Origin: Cryptomeria japonica
Lineage: Eukaryota > Streptophyta > Pinopsida > Cupressales > Cupressaceae
Assembly (NCBI RefSeq): GCF_030272615.1
Contig: NC_081410.1
Location: forward strand, 257,347,533-257,411,532
Direction of reading: 5' to 3'
DNA: 64,000 nt
The translations under genes were made by a program, and so were the position numbers. Below are positions 1 to 11,418 of the stretch, piece by piece; positions within the stretch are counted from its first letter, which is position 1; every line of letters begins with the position of its first letter. The notes under the pieces are model-generated. The model searched no databases. It saw only the letters and a list, made by a program, of their open reading frames with translations, and was not told the DNA's origin.

Positions 1-201
1 CCGACATGTAGCAGGTGGCGCACGGTGGAGATAGGGTGGGGCATGACTGGGGTGGCCCCAAGGAGAGCAGGAGGCGTCGAAAGATGAGTGCCACTGGGAA
101 GTGCAGATGCCATCGGGAGATGAGTGGCTGCTGGGAGATGAGTATGGTGCCTGCAAAAACTCCGCGGCACTGCCAGTACGAGGTCAAGGGGTGGGAACCC
201 C

Positions 202-204
<3 letters not shown>

Positions 205-236
<32 letters not shown>
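205..236. repeat. (AT)16 microsatellite
   Basis: An uninterrupted alternating AT run, flanked by a C-rich stretch on the left and T/A-rich sequence on the right. It is a simple-sequence repeat and is likely to vary in length between individuals. Confidence 0.95.
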
Positions 237-240
<4 letters not shown>

Positions 241-570
241 TAAAAAAAAAATTTAAGAAATAATGTTTACAATATTAAAAAAACTATGAATTAATAAAAA
301 TAAATATTAAAATAAATTTGCAGAAAATATTTTTTTTTGAAAGAATCCGTACTGTATAGCCAAATTGGCTAAAAAATTCCTCCAAGTCCCAAAATACAAA
401 TTTCACCAAATATAGGTAAATTTATACTTGATTCTCATGGAAATGGCCCCCCAGACTCAACAGTGAAGTCAAAATCACCATAGGATGCTCCCAAAATGTG
501 TAGCTCCCTAGATCCAAAAAATGAATGCTCCAAATTCTCTCAACAAAGACTATTCATTGAAGCCCCAATG

Positions 571-582
571 GATCTAATACCA
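571..582 (-). other. Primer-binding site (initiator-Met tRNA type, one or two mismatches)
   Basis: On the minus strand this reads TGGTATTAGATC, close to the TGGTATCAGAGC used by most plant Copia elements and complementary to the 3' end of initiator methionine tRNA. It directly abuts a sequence whose minus-strand end is CA, as expected for an LTR/PBS junction. Confidence 0.5.
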
Positions 583-1033
583 TGTAAGAATTTGTCAAAT
601 ATAGCCAAGATTTAGAGCATAGTGAATAGCACAAAAGAGAGACAAAAACTTTGATAAGAATGAACTATTTCTTAATCAAGATGCAAAATAAGATCAACTG
701 GATCATTATAATTATATATAATGTAGATGAGCCTGCTTATAAAGGCAAGGCCATATGGATATGTGAGCACACAATCATGACATGTGGCTCAATGAGAAAC
801 AAGGGTATGCGAGGGTAGGTAGGAGAAATAATAAAATATTCCACAAGAGGTGGATCACCCATCGAAGGTGGAATGTAACAACAAGATAAGACCACAAAAA
901 GTAGAATTTCTCCTACAAACATCATCCCTATGTGCACACTTCCCTAAGTGCCTCATATGCAAACTACTACGAAATGCATTACCCTAAGTCAACTTAAGTA
1001 AAGTGTAAATATGAGACATAAATTACACCAACA
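583..1033 (-). repeat. 5' LTR of a minus-strand Copia-type element (partner off window)
   Basis: On the minus strand the segment starts TGTTGGTGTAA at 1033 and ends ACA at 583, next to the primer-binding-site-like sequence. The length (451 bp) and TG...CA ends fit a Copia LTR. The second LTR is not in the window, so the right boundary is inferred from the TG alone and no target duplication can be checked. Confidence 0.5.
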
Positions 1034-1806
1034 GTTGGGTAGTGCTTTTTTGGGGTCCAAATTAAGTTCAAAATTCAAAGATGAGTAACGACATTGGTGT
1101 AGCATGTAAGTCTTGATTTGGGTCCGAAATATGTGATGGATGTAACCTGTCAATATGGTCATTGATGTGTGTTGTGGTATGGTCTACTTCTCATTCCTTA
1201 CCACCACCAAAATGTTTAGTATTGACCTATTTTAGATCTTTGTATTGGTCGACTTACAAGATTATGTTTCTTAGAGATAGTATATATATGAGGATGATCT
1301 GAATAAATTTCTTTGGAAAGTGTGTGTGGCATTTGTATGGAAGATATGTGAGATTGAAAAGGAAATATCTGATTGTTGATTATATGCGAAATGTATTATT
1401 GTTGAGGCACCATAAACAGTTACAATATTACAGATTGTGTTACAGTGGTGGATTATCTTTCTTTCTTTCTTCCTTCGCGAGTGAGCATTATGGCAATGAG
1501 CCACCCTTTGTAAAAATTTCCTTAATCGATGTCACCTTAACCGGTGTTATATATTGAGAACTAACATTCTCTATGATTTTTCCCTTCTTGGGTTTTCCAG
1601 GTCGTATCTGGTGTTCAATGTGTGATCTATTGTGTGTATGTATTTTTATGTTATATCTGCATTAGTTAATTTTGTTGGTTATTTCAGGTGTGTAAAATAA
1701 TTGAAGAAGAAGTTAAAGAGTTGACAATCAATTCACGCCCCCCCCCACCCCCCCTTCGCTGCCAGGATATTTAACAAGAGAAGCCACCTATTCTAAAATT
1801 TGAAAC
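1034..1806. other. Unassigned sequence between two LTR elements, with a C-rich tract
   Basis: No coding domain or element boundary is recognisable on either strand. A pyrimidine tract of nine C, one A and seven C lies at 1738-1754. The sequence next to the F element (from 1755) may be a displaced piece of the LINE seen to the right of F, but I could not recognise a reverse-transcriptase motif in it. Confidence 0.4.
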
Positions 1807-2175
1807 TGTTAGGGTGAATAATGTCTTTTACCTAAAAAAATTATAGTGGGGATTTATTCACATGTTAAGTTAACTTAGGTCATAGATGTTATTTATAGAA
1901 GTCTTATTTTTCTAGATAATATCTTCTCCATATCTTATATTTTTAACTTATATTTACTTCTTGTCCTAGGTCATTTAATATTTATGTCATGTTAGTTTAT
2001 CATACTACATCACACCTTGTCTACATAAATAAGCTCATTGTAAGTGTGTAATATATCCCCATTCATTTAATGTTATCTCATATCTTAATATTCAAGCAAG
2101 CTCATTTCTTGTATACTCTCTTGTTGGAAGGCATCTTTGTGTTTGCAAGTGATCTTAGAGTCTCCAACTCTTGCA
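1807..2175 (+). repeat. 5' LTR of F
   Basis: Begins TGTTAGGGTGAATAATG and ends TTGCA directly before the primer-binding site. It aligns along its whole length with 11429-11803 with scattered substitutions, for example the shared words TTATTCACATGTTAA and GTCCTAGGTCATTTAA. The visible divergence suggests an old insertion. Confidence 0.8.
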
Positions 2176-2188
2176 TGGTATCAGAGTC
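2176..2188 (+). other. Primer-binding site of F
   Basis: TGGTATCAGAGTC, complementary to the 3' end of initiator methionine tRNA, immediately after the LTR. Confidence 0.8.
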
Positions 2189-3327
2189 ATGACCATGCAA
2201 AATCCTTCTTATATTTGAGGGTAGAGCTATTGCAAGATGATAAATCTTTGTTGATTTTAGTAAATTTGAGTATTCTCTCCTCTTGCATCATATGGTGACC
2301 TGGAGAATCAAGAAAGCTTTAAAAAAATACTAGATTTGGGGTTTGCCTCTTTGTGGGTTTCTATTATAGGTTATTTTGGCACATGTTGGAGGAAATATGA
2401 GCCATTGAGTCTAGGACATCGAATAAAGTTAGAATTGACTTATGTTTCATTAAAACATGATATTTTTTGTCAGAGGTACAAGGGTTTCAAGCTGTAGGAG
2501 ATTGCCAAATCTAGGGAGTAGTTGAATCTTCAAAGCACATTGGGCCAAAACAGACTCTTCCATTGTTCCTAGAAGGCCCAAAAAGCCTAGGAAAGTTGGA
2601 AAATAATCAAAATGCATCAGTCATTTGGGGCATCAAAGGTTTTTTAACCATTTTTTCAATCATATGGTTCATTCCAACTTGGTTGTATGGTTAGTACAAT
2701 ACAACTCTACTAGCACGTTATTCTAAAGTACAATCTAGTCTGTAGAATATTTTGTCTTGATGGTTATTCCCTACATTAGCTGGTATCTATAACATATTTT
2801 TGTCATCTTTTATATCATCCTATGCAGTATGTGTCATAGTTGGTACATGTTAACTTTTTTTTTTTAAATTATATTTTCTTTTGACGTTGTTTAGGGTGGT
2901 GTAAATGGGATCTGATGCTCTGCAAAAAGGATTAGAAAATCTGTTTGATGGCAACACACACAAGAGCACAAGAAACAAACATTAGTGTTAGCAGCAAAAG
3001 ATTATCCTAAACAGGCATATCAAGAGAGAGATTAAGCATGAAATAGAAAGCATACAAACATATAATAGATAAACTATACTCCTCCAAATGCTAATCAAGA
3101 TGCTCATAGTTGCTCCTCCCTTGTTCCTCTCCTCTCCAAGTTCCACATGAGTGTAGCTCTAAGCTTTTAGCACTAGCCATGGATGCCATATGGAGATTCA
3201 AGATGATTGAAAATGATAAATAAATGCTATGCAAGTGTAGATAGTGATGCTATGAAAAATCTCTATGCTAATACCAGTATAACAACAATACTCTAATTCT
3301 TCCTTCTTTGCTTGAGGAGAAGGGTTC

Positions 3328-3337
3328 TATTTATAGA
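3328..3337 (-). promoter_or_regulatory. TATA box of the solo LTR
   Basis: CTATAAATAG on the minus strand, in the middle of the LTR, where U3 promoters are normally found. It matches the plant TATA consensus. Confidence 0.55.
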
Positions 3338-4131
3338 AGAAATAGGGAAATGAAAGGTTAAGATTGAGAAATCTTAACAAGGGTTAGGATTGAAAGATAT
3401 TCAATCCATGTGAGACTTTCAACCCAATCCCATGTTGACAAGTGTCACCATGAGGAGGCTTGAGATGAGAGATAAGGAGCATTGAATGCTTGAGGGGACA
3501 TGATGGTTACCCTAGGGGGTTGGGTTAGGGTTAGGTTAATGGATATTACTTTTATCCAAGGGATAAATGAATGTGCAAGGGCTAAATGGTTACCTTAGTC
3601 AAAGAAATAAATGCTTTGAAGAGACCCATGAGTCAAAAGGATGGTTAAGTTAGAGGAAAGTCTCTAACCAAAGGTAAAAGGTGAGTTAACCATAAATGGT
3701 TGTGTAAGAGCCTTTAATGGTTTGGAAGACTTTAGAGGTTAACCATTTGAAGATATAAAGCCTTTAATGGTTATTGAAGACTTTGGAGGTTTTTGAGAAG
3801 TGACTTCCTTTTATTTAGGAATGTGACAATGCTTGGGATAGGATTAGGATAATTAGGAAGGGGTTAGAAGAATCTAGAAGTGGGTTAGGATTGCAAGTGG
3901 GTTTTGTAGGAGAATGCAAGTGGGAGGAATTTTGGGATTTTCAATTAAAATAAAATCATTTATTTCAATTAAATGGTGTAATTTGCATTTGGGTAAATAT
4001 TCAAATAAATATTAATTTATTTAAATGAGAAAAAGGAAGATAAAGCATTAAATGCCATTAAAGGTTTGAGAAGACTCTAGAAGGAAGCCATTAAATTTGA
4101 AGACTTTAAGGGAAACCATTAAAGGTTTCAA

Positions 4132-4348
4132 GTGGGTGAGGATAAATAGGATTTTAAATAAATAATTTATTTACAATAGTTGTGCAACTTGCATTTGTAG
4201 GAAAATGCAAGTGGGTGGAGGATAAAGGTGATTTAAATAAATGATTTATTTAAAATAGTTGTGCAACTTGCATTTGTAGGAACATACAAGTGGGTGGAGG
4301 ATAAAGGTGATTTAAATAAATTTTAATTTATTTAAATGTGAGAGATGG
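4132..4348. repeat. 79-bp tandem repeat in the solo LTR, about 2.7 copies
   Basis: The word GTGGGTG(G)AGGATAAA starts at 4132, 4211 and 4290, giving units of 79 bp. Each unit carries TTTAAATAAAT..ATTTATTTAAA-type inverted words and GCAACTTGCATTTGTAGGAA. The third copy is partial. A degenerate relative begins near 3900. The position matches the U3 region of the minus-strand LTR, where short tandem repeats are common. Confidence 0.85.
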
Positions 4349-5099
4349 GATTTTGGGGGTTTTAAATAAATATTAATTTATTTAAATGTGAGAGAAGATT
4401 TAATTAAACAAATATGATTTATTTATTTAATTAATGGTCTGAATTTGGTTAAGTGAATTAAATCAAATAAACTGAATAATTTATTTAATTAATAGGAGAA
4501 GAGGGTTAAGATGAATTAATTAAATATTAATTTAATTAATTATTGATTGATGGTTAAATAATCAAATAAATACTAAATATTCATTTAATTAAGTGGACAA
4601 ATTTATGTGACTACAGGATCCACTAGTCTAATTATGAAAACTAGGAATCAAACACATTTACCACCTTAATACATTAAGAAGATTCAATAGAGCTGATGGG
4701 GCATTATTGATTATTATCATATTTAGTTGAATTGAATTTGATATTGTAAATGATGTGAAAGCTAAGGCTAATCATGGAAAATTAGCATAAACAAAGAGTT
4801 TCAAAAAATATATGCAAAATCTGGGTACAAATCTAGAAATAGGAAACAAAGAGGAACCTATATATGAAATTTGAGTTCAAAATTGTTAGACTATGGGGAT
4901 AGGTGACCAAGTCTTGAAGATGTCAAATTTAGATATCAGAAACAATTTTGGGATTAGGATGTTGCTCAAAATCTCCTAAATTTTTGCTGAAAAAGTGTCA
5001 AACACTATTTGTCGATTGCCAGTGTTTAGGATTTTTTGGTTCTTAAAAATCTAGTTTCATTTGTCTTAGTATGTACCTTTTGGATATGTATTCTTTCTC

Positions 5100-5870
5100 T
5101 TCTGAACCTATAACCTACACACACAAAATGGGAAAAATGGTGTTGGGTTGATGAGGGTTCACCTTAATCAAATCCCAAGTTTGGAATGAACCCTTAATGA
5201 AATAGATATATAAATGAAAGCTTTGAAGTAAAATGTTGGATTCACAGTATTATACCTCAAGCTTGATGTTGTTGATGGTGATGATAATGCAACGATCTTT
5301 GAATAAGACCTATAAATGTTGATGCAACAACATGATATGATACGACATACAAGATTCAATCATGAAAACATACTTTCATGAAGAATGTTGCAACTTGCTA
5401 CTCCATAATGCTCAAACCTAAAGAATTTCACCAATGATACTTGCTCTTGAATGATGTAGGATGTGAGAAGATATGATGGGATGAAATATATGAAAATGAA
5501 TTAGGAAAGATGCTCTTATATAGGGTTCCCAAGGTATTTAATAAATTAGAGTGATCTCCAATGGTCATATTAAAATATCGAGATTGGGAGTCAACAAGCG
5601 GGAACCGATATACCAACCTATTTAAAAATGGGCCCATTCTGGGGGACCATGGAACCTAACATCCTACTCCACCTAGAAAGGGGTGAAACAAAGGTGGCTC
5701 AAATGTACTTAGGCTCGGGATAGAGACCTAGATCACCATATCATTATAAGACATTGATTTTGTAGTGTAGAGCCAAAAATATGCTTGGAAAAGAGCTAGG
5801 AGGACACACACTAAGGTAAGGGCACAAAAAAGGAGTAAAATTGTAAAGGGTTACAATTTACAACACTACA
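5100..5870 (-). repeat. LTR-like fragment related to the LTRs of element B
   Basis: The order of similar words matches the B LTR at 42.2-42.9 kb: a ggtttgcc/aaaccc-like block near 5150, a TATATAAGAGCA TATA region (minus strand) near 5514, GGGACCATGG at 5636, and a right end ...AACACTACA at 5870 (minus-strand start TGTAGTGTT, as in B). Divergence is strong. The left boundary is uncertain and I find no target duplication, so it may be a truncated solo LTR. Confidence 0.5.
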
Positions 5871-7571
5871 AACATGTTTAATGTTTTTTGTTGTGCCTTT
5901 TATTAAACAAGTGATCATATTAAAATCATGGGATAAGCCTCCACAAGTGGTGTGAGAACTCACCACCAACTCTCCATTGATTTCCATGATCGTTTCCAAT
6001 GTCATATTTTTTTAAAGAAATTTATCACCCTTGATCATATGGAAGATCTCTCACTAGCACTCGAGGCCACAATTTTACCCTCCAAGTACCAAAATAGGCA
6101 GAAAAAAAAATTAAAAAAATAGACATAACTTTTTGCTAAGATATCAAGATTTTGGAAATGAGATGTTGAAGGAAATATAGTTTTGCATACTTCACAATGG
6201 TGAAACTATTTTTCCAAGTTTCATTATAATTGAATTTTATTGCTTACTGAAATCATATCTTCCATTTTGGACCTCCGAGCTCATAACCTTTTGCCATGAT
6301 CTCCAATTTTCATGATTTTTGTGACATTGGAAAGGTATTGAGAATCTCTACCATTATGTTCATGCACTTTTTTCAGATTCAGCCCCATGTATATTTTATT
6401 TAGTTTTTTTACCATATGTCATTGTGGCGAATTACTTGGGTATCTTGATTCATTTATAGTGCTGAGCATATTTAAGAGTTGTTATTTTTATGTTGGAGTT
6501 TTTTGTCTTTCTAATTTTGGAGAAATGTCATAGTTGATAAAGGATTTTTCATTTCATACTTCTTTGATCGTCTCGAAAAGGAAAAATTATAAACTATAAA
6601 GAGATGGCATCATAAAAAATCTTAGTTGGCTTCATTTGTTGCCACATTTGTATGGTTTTGTTCTCCTTCTAGGATCATGTATTAGCAATCATTTCTATGC
6701 ATGTCGATAGTGATATTTTGAAGTCTATTCTTGGTTTTGAGTGTCCTCATGCTCTTTAAACTAAAATTTGGGAGATATATTGAGATCATAATACTCAACC
6801 ATTCCCGAATGATCTTTTTTTAAATTGTCTTGTGCCTCTTCACTTTTTAGAAACATACTTTATGACTATGATATTATTTGAGACTTTATTCTTTGGAGTA
6901 CTTTGAAACTTCAAAAGATGAGGATAAGGTTGCTTTAGAGGTTCATGGTTCTCCTTCAAAGATAGTTGTTCATCCTGCACCTTCAGTGATTCCTTGTGTC
7001 AAGTCATTTATTGATAATTCATCATGTTCTTGTTTCACAAGACCATCTTTGACTTTCAAATTTGGAGGACATATTTGTGGGGTTAACTCTCTTATTTGAT
7101 GACAACAATTACACTCATTTTGTCAAATCATGTAATCATATTTGGAGCTTATTCGATATCAATTTATGCAGAGTCTTGGTTTGCCACCTTCTTCTTTTAT
7201 TGGGTATGTTCCTAATTAGATTGTGGTATCTTCATCCTTTGTGGACAAGGAGACATGTGAGTGAATTTTAGAGACATCATCATAATTCTTCATGCTTTTA
7301 TCTTACAATTGCTATCCAAAGTGGGAAGCATTAATGCATTTGTAACTATTTTGTTTCTTCTAAAGGGGAAATAAGTTGTTTGTAAATATTGTCCACCATT
7401 TTTTGTCTTCATATACTTATCATTTTTGTAAGAGATTATTCATTATGGGGGCACTACATAGTCTCTTTTTTCTCCTTTTATGGGGGATATCAATTGCATC
7501 TTTGTGATGGATGTAGTTCTTAGGGGTATTGATGATTCCTTCATACATCACTCATTCTATCACTTGTACAT
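5871..7571. other. Decayed internal sequence of F, no recognisable domain
   Basis: AT-rich sequence between the LTR fragment and element E. Open frames of 60-75 codons (for example 6878-7099) show no retroelement motif that I can identify. It is assigned to F only because it lies between the two LTRs of F. Confidence 0.45.
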
Positions 7572-7576
7572 GATTG

Positions 7577-8647
7577 TGATAGACTTATAAAGCACTGAGA
7601 GGGGGGGGGTGAATCAGTGATAGCAAAAACAATAACACTTTAAACCCAGACCGGTAAAAACAATTACCCAGTTTACTTAAGACTTTGCATGCAATCCAAA
7701 GTGTTATAACAAAATTCATAGTAAGTAAAACATTCACCATAACACAAGTGTTTATACGTGGAAAACCCAACTAGGAAAAACCACAGTGATATGGGACTCA
7801 CAAGTTAATTATCTGCAGTAATAGGTAACTGACCGGTTAAGGTCTACAAAGTGCTCTATTAGGAGCGAATCCTGTTAAAGATCCCAAAGCCCTGTTAGGA
7901 GCTATACCCGGTTAAAGGTAACCTCAGTGGAGGATTTAGATCCAAGTTAATGAATCACCTTGTTAGAGGATTTGTACAGTGAATCTTCTTAGAGATTACC
8001 CGGTTAGGGGATTTAACTGCTGTAGTGATTAGAAAACAACAGGTGGTATGATCTAGAAATAACACATCTTGCTTGTATAGATCCTTTTATGCTCACTCAA
8101 TACTGCATCACTGACATACTCTACAAATCCTTCAATAAATCACATCAACTCTAACTCATAACACAACTCATATCTTGCATATCAAAATAACTCATCACAA
8201 TGCCTCTTTATAGACATTAGATTTCATGTCATCTTCAAGAACCTCAACACAATTTCCTAGGTTCAATCTTTCATAACACATCACAAATCATCACCAAAAC
8301 TCATCACACAATCTATGAAACCAGTTTGAACACTAATACCGGTTTAGTGTTCACCACATCAAACTCATATACCGATTGTCTCCATTTGCCTCCTTGTCTC
8401 TCTTCGCTGCATCTCGAAACTGGTAACAATGAAATTGACCAAAAATCGATTGTCTTTCCTGTATATACCAGTTGGACTTACTCTATACATATGATACCGA
8501 TTTACAATATGAAGACTTAGGAGTAGTACCAGTTTGACTAAATTAAGATGACTATGACAATATGAACATATGTGTGTGTGTGTATATGTGTGTAATCAAT
8601 GACAACACATAAAGTCATCCAATACAAAAATCATCATTAAGCCAACA
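7577..8647 (-). repeat. 3' LTR of E
   Basis: Aligns with 10095-11242 throughout. It carries a run of nine G (plus strand) after GCACTGAGA, a TG dinucleotide run near 8570-8594 at the U3 start, and TCTATAAAGAGG (minus strand) near 8200 as a TATA-like sequence. It is 1071 bp against 1148 bp in the other copy, mainly through small indels. Confidence 0.9.
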
Positions 8648-8660
8648 ACCTCCCCCTTTG
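8648..8660 (-). other. Polypurine tract of E
   Basis: CAAAGGGGGAGGT on the minus strand, directly before the TG of the 3' LTR. A second copy (TCAAAGGGGGAG) lies at 8784-8773. Repeated polypurine tracts of this form are a known signature of Sireviruses, and element C shows the same arrangement. Confidence 0.75.
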
Positions 8661-9342
8661 GCATTGATGGCAACACTTCGAAATTTTTTGAGACAACTAA
8701 GTGTGCTTACAAAAATGTACAGACTCCCTCTTAACAATACATACAAAATTTTCAAACACATACATATTTCTACTCCCCCTTTGACAACAATGCCAAATTG
8801 AAAAGTAAAATACATATATATTACATCCAAATTTATTGTCAAAAACTGCATATATAAATATAAGAGTTTTTACAATAGAAGTCTTAAGAAAATGTCATAG
8901 AAATTAAACTTTAGTTGCTTGAGATCATTATCTAATCTCTCTAACAATGTTTCAATGATCTCAACATTTGTCAAAACTTGTGCAGTAAATTCATCCATAG
9001 AATCCACTGTGCTCATCTCTGGTGTAGCCAAAACTGCTCCAGAATCCTTATGTCCTCTATATAATTTCAAGTTTTGGGATCAACTGGTTCTTTAGTTCTT
9101 TCAAGGATCTGATTCACTTAACCTATTCAAAATCATAAACATCTAACAGATGTTGCAAAACATTAACCGATTTGCCAAAATTTAAACCCGAATCATGTAT
9201 AGGGTTATATGCATCACTTATCTGCTCTATTTCTTTCTCTGTTTCTTCACACTTTTGTTTCAAATCAGAATAGAAAAAAGAAACTTTAGATATATTAGCC
9301 AAAATTTTACCTCCTTTTTTTATATCAGTTCTCAATAGATCT
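8661..9342 (-). other. Non-coding or decayed interior of E downstream of gag
   Basis: Minus-strand frames of 66 codons (9070-8870) and 99 codons (9422-9123) contain acidic, leucine-rich helices, for example ETLLERLDNDLKQLKF, but no protease, integrase or reverse transcriptase. They could be remnants of a second coiled-coil protein. I do not recognise them. Confidence 0.4.
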
Positions 9343-10023
9343 TTATTCACAGATAAAACAATTAGGTTTGTAAGCTTTCTTACCAGTAGGCTTCTTAGCC
9401 TTAGGAGCAGTTTTACCTTCATGCATGTTTCTCTTGGTACCAGAAGATTCTCCTTTCTTAGATGTATTGAATCCTAATCCAGATGTGTCACCTTTCATTC
9501 TTTGAGATTGGACCTGTTCATCCAACATAGAGGAGCTCTTGTTGAATTTGTCAAGTTTCCCATTTGCCTCAGTAAGCTCTTTGGTAAGATCTTCATTATG
9601 CTTTGTAAAAGTATCTCTAACAGACATTACCATCTCAAGATCTAACTATAATGCTTCCTTCTCTTCCTTCTCCTCAAGCCAATGTTCATGCAAAGCTGCA
9701 TTCTCTTGCTTGATCTTAGAAATCTCATGATCTCTCTCTTTGATCAGGTCTTCAGTTGCCCTCTTTGCTTCAAGTTCTTGACTCATACAGATTGTTAGAG
9801 CTTCAAGTTCTCTCCTCAAGTTAAGTTTTTCACCATTTAGTTTCTCCACTTCTTCAGCCAGTGCATCAATGTTGGCCTCATCTGAAGAGTTGTTGTAAGA
9901 GATCTCCAATAACTGTTCAGTCAATTCTCTCCTCTTTACTTGTGAGGCTTTGAATCTACCTCTCAGAGTTTCTAGCTCATCCCTAGTTGCATCAAGTACT
10001 CTAGCCATCTCTCTATAACTCAT
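9343..10023 (-). pseudogene. Copia gag remnant with long coiled coil and cut zinc knuckle
   Basis: The minus-strand frame starts at a Met at 10023 (MSYREMARV) and continues to 9343, broken by one in-frame TAG at 9648-9646. The first part is a strongly charged heptad-like coiled coil. Next comes a segment resembling the end of plant Copia gag proteins (SSSMLDEQVQSQR, then GLGF), then a basic Lys-rich stretch. The last residues, CFIC, look like the first half of a CCHC zinc knuckle, after which the frame stops. The frame is also open upstream through the primer-binding site to 10113, so the true start is uncertain. The normal N-terminal gag domain is missing. It would encode a nucleocapsid-like protein unable to complete the knuckle. 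Confidence 0.7.
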
Positions 10024-10080
10024 ATCCCCCACACTGACTTTAGGGTTTCTTTCCAAGTGGTTAGGCCTTAAGGAAGTTAG

Positions 10081-10092
10081 GCTCTGATACCA
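10081..10092 (-). other. Primer-binding site of E
   Basis: TGGTATCAGAGC on the minus strand, two bases from the LTR end. It is a perfect match to the initiator-Met type. Confidence 0.88.
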
Positions 10093-10094
10093 AT

Positions 10095-11242
10095 TGATAG
10101 ACTTATAAAGCACTGAGAGGGGGGGGGGGGGTGAATCAGTGATAGCAAAAACAATAACACTTTAAACCCAGACTAGTAAAAACAATTAACCAGTTTACTT
10201 AAGACTTTGCATGCAATCAAAAGTGTTATAACAAAATTCACAGTAAGTAAAACATTCACCATAACATAAGTGTTTATATGCGGAAAACCCAACTGGGAAA
10301 AACCACAGTGAGATGGGAATCACAAGTTAACTATCTACAGTGATAGGTAACTGATCGGTTAAGGTCTACAAAGTGCTTTGTTAGGAGCGAATCCTGTTAA
10401 AGATCCCAAAGCCTTGTTAGGAGCTATACTTGGTTAAAGGTAACCTCAGTGGAGGATTTAGATCCAAGTTAATGAATCACCTTGTTAGAGGATTTGTATA
10501 ATGAAACTTGTTAGAGCTTACCCAGTTAGGGGATTTAATTGTTGTAGTGATTAGAGAACAATAGGTGGTATGATCTAGAAATAACATATCTTGCTTGTAT
10601 AGATCCTTTTCTGCTCACTCAATATTGTATCACCGACATACTCTGCAACTCCTTCAATAAATCACATCAACTCTAACTCATAACACAACTCGTATCTTGC
10701 ATATCAAAATAACTCATCACAATGCCTCTTTATAGACATTAGATTTCATGTCGGCTTCAAGAACCTCAACACAATTTCCTAGGTTCAGTGTATCTAGGCA
10801 ATCTTACATAACACATCACGAATCATCACCAAAAATGTCAATTAGAGATAACACATCACGACCGATGATAACTCATCACACCATCTGTGAAACCGGTTTA
10901 GTGTTCACCACATCAAACTCATATACCGATTGTCTCCATTCGCCTCCTTGTTTCTCTTTGCTACATCTTGATGTTGGCAACAATGGAATTGACCAAAAAT
11001 CAATTGTCTTTCCTACATATACCGGTTGTCTACATATACTGGTTTAAACACCTTCATATCGGTTGGACTTACTCTATACATATGATATCGGTTTACAATA
11101 TGAAGACTTAGGAATAGTACCAGTTTGACTAAACTAAGATGACTATGACAATATGAACATATGTGTGTGTGTGTGTGTGTATGTTTTCCATCATTGACAA
11201 CACATAAAGTCATCCAATACAAAAATTATCATCAAGCCAACA
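10095..11242 (-). repeat. 5' LTR of E
   Basis: Same features as the left LTR, but the G run after GCACTGAGA is 13 bases and the TG run near 11162-11181 is longer. It has an extra block near 10783-10872. Its minus-strand end CTATCA is followed by the primer-binding site. Confidence 0.9.
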
Positions 11243-11418
11243 AATTGTTAATTTGGTTTCTCTCTTTTGAAGAGGGGATTTTTCTCATGCAGTTTTTCTC
11301 TTTTACTCCATTTGTGAGACATCATTTGTACATGGGTACCTAAAATGGCCATTTAGTGGAGATGCATCCTTGAATCTTGCATTATTTTCATTATAATCCC
11401 TTTTCCCTAAGTTACACT

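Larger units (their letters stand above)
1..582 (-). other. Probable internal start of a minus-strand LTR element running off the left edge
   Basis: This stretch lies immediately downstream, on the minus strand, of the LTR at 583-1033 and of a primer-binding-site-like sequence at 571-582, so it should be the leader/gag side of that element. I find no coding domain in it. It holds a 32-bp AT dinucleotide run at 205-236 followed by A-rich sequence. The short open frames here are not convincing. The assignment rests only on the position next to the LTR. Confidence 0.35.
2913..4615 (-). mobile_element. Solo LTR inside F, perfect 5-bp target duplication GGATC
   Basis: The segment starts TG (TGATGCTCTG) and ends CA (GTGACTACA), and it is flanked on both sides by GGATC (2908-2912 and 4616-4620). 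No primer-binding site, polypurine tract or second LTR lies inside, so this is a solo LTR of 1703 bp left by LTR-LTR recombination. On the minus strand it has a TATA-box-like CTATAAATAG at 3337-3328, which suggests that the LTR points to the minus strand. A 79-bp tandem repeat sits in its right part, at the minus-strand 5' (U3) end. Confidence 0.85.
7577..11242 (-). mobile_element. Non-autonomous Copia element E (Sirevirus-like), gag remnant only
   Basis: Direct repeats 7577-8647 and 10095-11242 are LTRs. On the minus strand each starts TGTTGGCTT and ends CTATCA. The minus-strand 5' LTR (right copy) is followed after two bases by the primer-binding site TGGTATCAGAGC (10092-10081). The 3' LTR (left copy) is preceded by the purine tract CAAAGGGGGAGGT (8660-8648), and a second such tract lies at 8784-8773. 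Flanks are GATTG (7572-7576) and AATTG (11243-11247), a 5-bp target duplication with one difference. The interior is only 1447 bp and codes for part of a Copia gag and nothing of pol, so E must have been moved by an autonomous relative. It is inserted inside F. Confidence 0.88.

Noticed and set aside
205-236. AT run as a replication origin or matrix attachment site
   Set aside because: A plain dinucleotide microsatellite is sufficient and no other signal supports more.
7062-7271. 69-codon plus-strand frame as a possible pol remnant of F
   Set aside because: No conserved motif of protease, integrase or reverse transcriptase could be found.
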